Below, piece after piece: positions 3,333 to 5,156 of a DNA stretch of 5,156 bases. Below the pieces are notes generated by a model. It searched no databases. It saw only the letters and a list, made by a program, of their open reading frames with translations, and was not told the origin of the DNA. The DNA comes from an uncultured Clostridia bacterium. Lineage in GTDB: Bacteria > Bacillota > Clostridia > Oscillospirales > Ruminococcaceae. Position 1 is the stretch's first letter, and each line of letters opens with the position of its first letter. The stretch is taken from the NCBI GenBank assembly GCA_946563605.1, contig CAMNVW010000123.1:1-5156 (forward strand), given 5' to 3'. The position numbers and the translations under genes were made by a program.

Positions 3333-4094
3333 ATGCGCAGGGCGAAAAGAAGGATTTTTTCGGGGTCAGTTTGTGAGCAGGAAGTTTACGACATTCCCGA
3401 ACAGACCAGAAATATCAAAGCCGCAAAACCGCCGATCCCCCGTTTTAAGACAGAGGAGGAACGGGAACAGCATAAGCTGGGAATCTCCCGACGCCGGCAC
3501 GCGCGGCTGGTAAATGAAAATTTTTCCCCGACCTCCCTTTACAGCACCCTGACCTTTTCCAACGAATACGAAGTACATACCTTTGAGGAAGCCAAACACA
3601 TTCGGAACAATTTTATCCGCAGGTTAAAGTATGCCTGCCCAGATGCCAGAATCATGGTGTATCTTGGCAGGGGAAAATCCACCAGCCGCATCCACCTGCA
3701 TATGCTGTCCGAGGGTGTCCCGCAGGAAGTGATCCTTCGCCAGTGGTATCTGGGCAGCGTAGTCCGTATTGAACATCTGAAGGAGCACAACTATTACGAT
3801 GGAATTGATTACGGGCAGGATTATACCGGTCTTGCAAATTACCTGTTTGACCACTGGACACCGGAACAGGGCGGACACCGGTGGAAGCCGACCAAAAATC
3901 TGCGGCAGCCGGAAAAGGAAGCTCCGAAGGAAATCAAGAGGGAGTATTCGGAAAACAAACCTCCCAGAGCACCGAAGGGGTATATGCTGGTGGAAAGCAA
4001 AGCAACCCGATACGGTTATCTATACTTTAAATATGTAAAGATACCGCCAAAAAGAACCAGAAAGAAAGGCGAGCATGAAAAAATGAGGAGCTAA
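3333..4094 (+). CDS. HUH-endonuclease-like replication initiator (Rep) protein
   Basis: The 253-aa protein shows the ordered motifs of rolling-circle Rep proteins: a beta-strand motif SLYSTLTFSNE (residues about 68-78); HUH motif RIHLHM with His121 and His123; and a tyrosine motif in GLANYLFDHWTPEQGG, where Tyr170 is the best candidate nucleophile, followed by RWKPTKNLRQP, which resembles the closing segment of the phage/microvirus-type Rep (ORF2/G2P-like) group. HUH enzymes nick one strand and stay bound through the tyrosine. The N-terminal 40 residues and the C-terminal tail are basic. The ATG at 3333 follows AAGGAG; the frame is open to a TTG at 3288, but that lies in the terminator. It directly follows the structured region at 3159-3290, a possible target. 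Motif order is good; nicking activity is inferred. Confidence 0.7.
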   Translation: MRRAKRRIFSGSVCEQEVYDIPEQTRNIKAAKPPIPRFKTEEEREQHKLGISRRRHARLVNENFSPTSLYSTLTFSNEYEVHTFEEAKHIRNNFIRRLKYACPDARIMVYLGRGKSTSRIHLHMLSEGVPQEVILRQWYLGSVVRIEHLKEHNYYDGIDYGQDYTGLANYLFDHWTPEQGGHRWKPTKNLRQPEKEAPKEIKREYSENKPPRAPKGYMLVESKATRYGYLYFKYVKIPPKRTRKKGEHEKMRS

Positions 4095-4157
4095 AGAAAT
4101 TTGGCTCTGACAAGCCTTGTAAATGTGTAATGTTTTGTGGCGAAGGAGAAAGAAGAA

Positions 4158-4256
4158 ATGATTTTAATAACAGGACAAAGCATCAGCACCGGAATCGGGA
4201 TCGCCGCACTTGCGGCGCTGATTCTCTATTCAGTAGTTGCTTGTATAAGGAGATAG
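4158..4256 (+). CDS. 32-aa membrane micro-protein
   Basis: ATG at 4158 is preceded by GAAGGAGAAAG at proper spacing. The product begins MILITGQSIS and then has one hydrophobic segment (TGIGIAALAALILYSVVACI) ending in two Arg, the form of a single-pass membrane peptide. Its last codons contain the ribosome site (AAGGAG, 4247-4252) of the nuclease gene that starts 2 bp after its stop, so translation is probably coupled. A clear start, ribosome site and membrane segment make this a real gene despite its size. Its function is unknown. A GC-rich hairpin (CGCCGC/GCGGCG, 4202-4217) lies inside the coding sequence. Confidence 0.65.
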   Translation: MILITGQSISTGIGIAALAALILYSVVACIRR

Positions 4257-4258
4257 CA

Positions 4259-4675
4259 ATGCAGAAAACATTAAACGATTCGACCGTGATTCTGGGGAAA
4301 AGAACGCCCAGGCTCACCGACCCGTCCGAAAGTCAGGAACAGCAGCAGCTTGTCAGCTGGACGGACTTCATGCAGCACAAATATCCAGAATTGGAATTAC
4401 TGTTTCACATTCCGAATGGCGGCAAGCGCAGCAAAAGCGAAGCGGCAAGGTTCAAGGCGGAGGGTGTAAAGTCGGGAGTGCCGGACTTGTGCCTGCCGGT
4501 AGCACGCGGCGGGTATCACGGGCTGTATATCGAGATGAAAAAGCAGGGCGGCGTCATATCGGTAGATCAGTCGAAGTGGCTGCACGCCCTCAGTCAGCAG
4601 GGATACCTGACCGCCGTTTGCTACGGCAGCGAGGCGGCAGAACAGATATTGACAGAATACCTTGCGGGAAAATGA
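4259..4675 (+). CDS. VRR-NUC domain nuclease
   Basis: A 138-aa protein that matches the VRR-NUC (PD-(D/E)XK) fold over its full length: ESQEQQQLVSW (residues about 24-34) is the leading Glu/Gln helix, FHIPNGGKRS (49-58) is the family's signature loop, GVKSGVPDL (69-77) holds the PD motif with Asp76, and LYIEMKK (89-95) holds Glu92 and Lys94. QSKWLHALSQQGY is the closing helix. Family members are metal-dependent nucleases, some structure-specific on branched DNA, and in phages they usually lie among replication genes. The start at ATG 4259 uses AAGGAG at 4247-4252; the upstream open frame (to 4130) overlaps the micro-protein and lacks a better site. All catalytic residues appear present. Confidence 0.9.
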   Translation: MQKTLNDSTVILGKRTPRLTDPSESQEQQQLVSWTDFMQHKYPELELLFHIPNGGKRSKSEAARFKAEGVKSGVPDLCLPVARGGYHGLYIEMKKQGGVISVDQSKWLHALSQQGYLTAVCYGSEAAEQILTEYLAGK

Positions 4676-4690
4676 GGGGGAGGAAAAGCA

Positions 4691-5156
4691 TTGAAAAACG
4701 TGCTCGAGAGAATGGAAGAAAACAACACAAAATTCAAGGTTGCAACTTTCGTTGCAAAACAAAAAGAATCCTATGATTTTAAAGTGAGATACGCCGAAAA
4801 AACGGCGTGGGAATTTTACGAAAATTCGGAAATAGCAGGACAATGTTATGTAGCGGTCGGTGGACTGGATAGCATCACTCTGCTGCTGTTTTTGCGCTCG
4901 ATTGGGATTGATGTTCCAGCTGTATCGGTGTCTTGTTTGGAGGATAAAAGCATACAAGCCATTCATAAACAGATTGGTGTTCAATCGTTAAAACCAATCA
5001 AAAGCAAGATAGAGGTAATTCGGGAATATGGTTTTCCGGTCTTATCCAAAGAGATTGCAGGGAAAATTTCTTTGCTTCAAAATCCCAGTGAAAAGAATAA
5101 AACCGTTCGTCATGCAATTATCACCGGTGAAACAGGAGAATACGGAGGATTTCAAA
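4691..5156 (+). CDS. Phage PAPS-reductase-like PP-loop protein, cut by the right edge
   Basis: The frame begins with TTG at 4691 behind GGGGGAGG and a 7-nt spacer. An in-frame stop (the nuclease gene's TGA at 4673) bars any earlier start, and the next ATG is 7 codons in with no site. Residues about 53-64 read CYVAVGGLDSIT, a PP-loop (usual form SGGxDS) in which the first Ser is absent; the PP-loop binds the ATP/PAPS phosphates. Further conserved-looking parts are GFPVLSKEIAGKI and NKTVRHAIITGETGEYGG, as I recall from clostridial prophage proteins annotated as phosphoadenosine phosphosulfate reductases. In phages their true substrate is unsettled; sulfur transfer or nucleotide chemistry is possible. 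It follows the nuclease gene by 15 bp in the same operon. The C-terminal part is outside the window. Confidence 0.82.
   Translation, partial: MKNVLERMEENNTKFKVATFVAKQKESYDFKVRYAEKTAWEFYENSEIAGQCYVAVGGLDSITLLLFLRSIGIDVPAVSVSCLEDKSIQAIHKQIGVQSLKPIKSKIEVIREYGFPVLSKEIAGKISLLQNPSEKNKTVRHAIITGETGEYGGFQ

Noticed and set aside
4110..4120. Small palindrome ACAAG-C-CTTGT after the Rep gene
   Set aside because: It is too short to call an operator or terminator on its own, with no second copy in the window.
4202..4217. GC-rich hairpin CGCCGC/GCGGCG as a terminator
   Set aside because: It has no T-run after it on either strand and lies in codons of the membrane micro-protein; an Ala-rich segment explains it.
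4739..4757. Direct repeat GTTGCAA spaced by 5 bp as a binding site
   Set aside because: It is explained by the repeated Val-Ala codons in an open reading frame; nothing else supports regulation there.
4489..4776. 95-codon rightward ORF overlapping the VRR-NUC gene
   Set aside because: It overlaps the catalytic part of the nuclease gene in another frame and encodes an Arg/Gly-rich sequence typical of a frame shadow in GC-rich coding DNA.
4791..4808. Palindrome ACGCCG-A6-CGGCGT in the PP-loop gene
   Set aside because: It is short, lies within coding sequence with no following T-tract, and is probably chance.
4397..4984. 195-codon leftward ORF
   Set aside because: It is antisense to the VRR-NUC and PP-loop genes, whose products have clear motifs; its own protein is Phe/Cys/His-rich with no domain, as expected for a shadow frame.
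1..5156. CRISPR array, tRNA/rRNA gene, insertion sequence or attachment site
   Set aside because: No regularly spaced repeats, no cloverleaf or rRNA-like sequence, no transposase frame and no integrase-linked repeat was seen.

Overview
The window looks like the lysogeny switch and early region of a temperate tailed phage (prophage) from a Firmicutes host, most likely a gut Clostridia (Lachnospiraceae/Oscillospiraceae type). The grounds are Gram-positive ribosome sites (AAAGGAGG-type) before nearly every gene, consensus TTGACA/TATAAT promoters, divergent repressor and Cro-like genes, a run of very small tightly packed ORFs, and a VRR-NUC nuclease followed by a PAPS-reductase-like gene, a pairing I recall from clostridial prophages. 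No integrase, packaging or structural gene is in view, so the window is one internal piece of the element.

Left arm (1-1111, leftward). An XRE-family repressor (722-1111) is followed by a gene for a membrane-anchored SWIM zinc-finger protein (600 down to beyond position 1). The SWIM gene is broken by a one-base frameshift at an A4 run (247-250): the membrane half and the zinc-binding half lie in different frames. Between the two genes are a long hairpin and overlapping face-to-face promoter-like sequences.

Switch (1112-1235). A consensus rightward promoter and a plausible leftward promoter are overlaid by three 16-bp operator-like sites of form CTTAAC-N4-GTTAAG. This is a lambda-like or ICEBs1-like immunity region.

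Early rightward genes (1236-3162). These are a Cro-like regulator, a 63-aa coiled-coil-like protein, and after an oppositely oriented 65-aa gene (1661-1858) five more small proteins: a 69-aa unknown, two Cys-rich probable zinc-binding proteins, a membrane protein and a 77-aa unknown. The leftward 65-aa gene has its own extended -10 promoter, and its intrinsic terminator is embedded in the 3' end of the convergent gene.

Structured intergenic segment (3145-3294). It holds a leftward promoter, a leftward terminator about 65 bp downstream (together a candidate small RNA of about 70 nt), a perfect 11-bp inverted repeat with a nested hairpin, and a strong bidirectional terminator. It lies directly before a HUH-type replication-initiator-like gene (3333-4094), so it is also a candidate replication origin.

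Right part (4095-5156). A 32-aa membrane micro-ORF overlaps the ribosome site of a VRR-NUC nuclease gene (4259-4675). This is followed by a PAPS-reductase-like PP-loop protein with a TTG start (4691 onward, cut by the window edge). HUH protein, nuclease and PP-loop protein look like the DNA-metabolism part of the early operon. All functional calls come from reading motifs by eye; no database search was possible.
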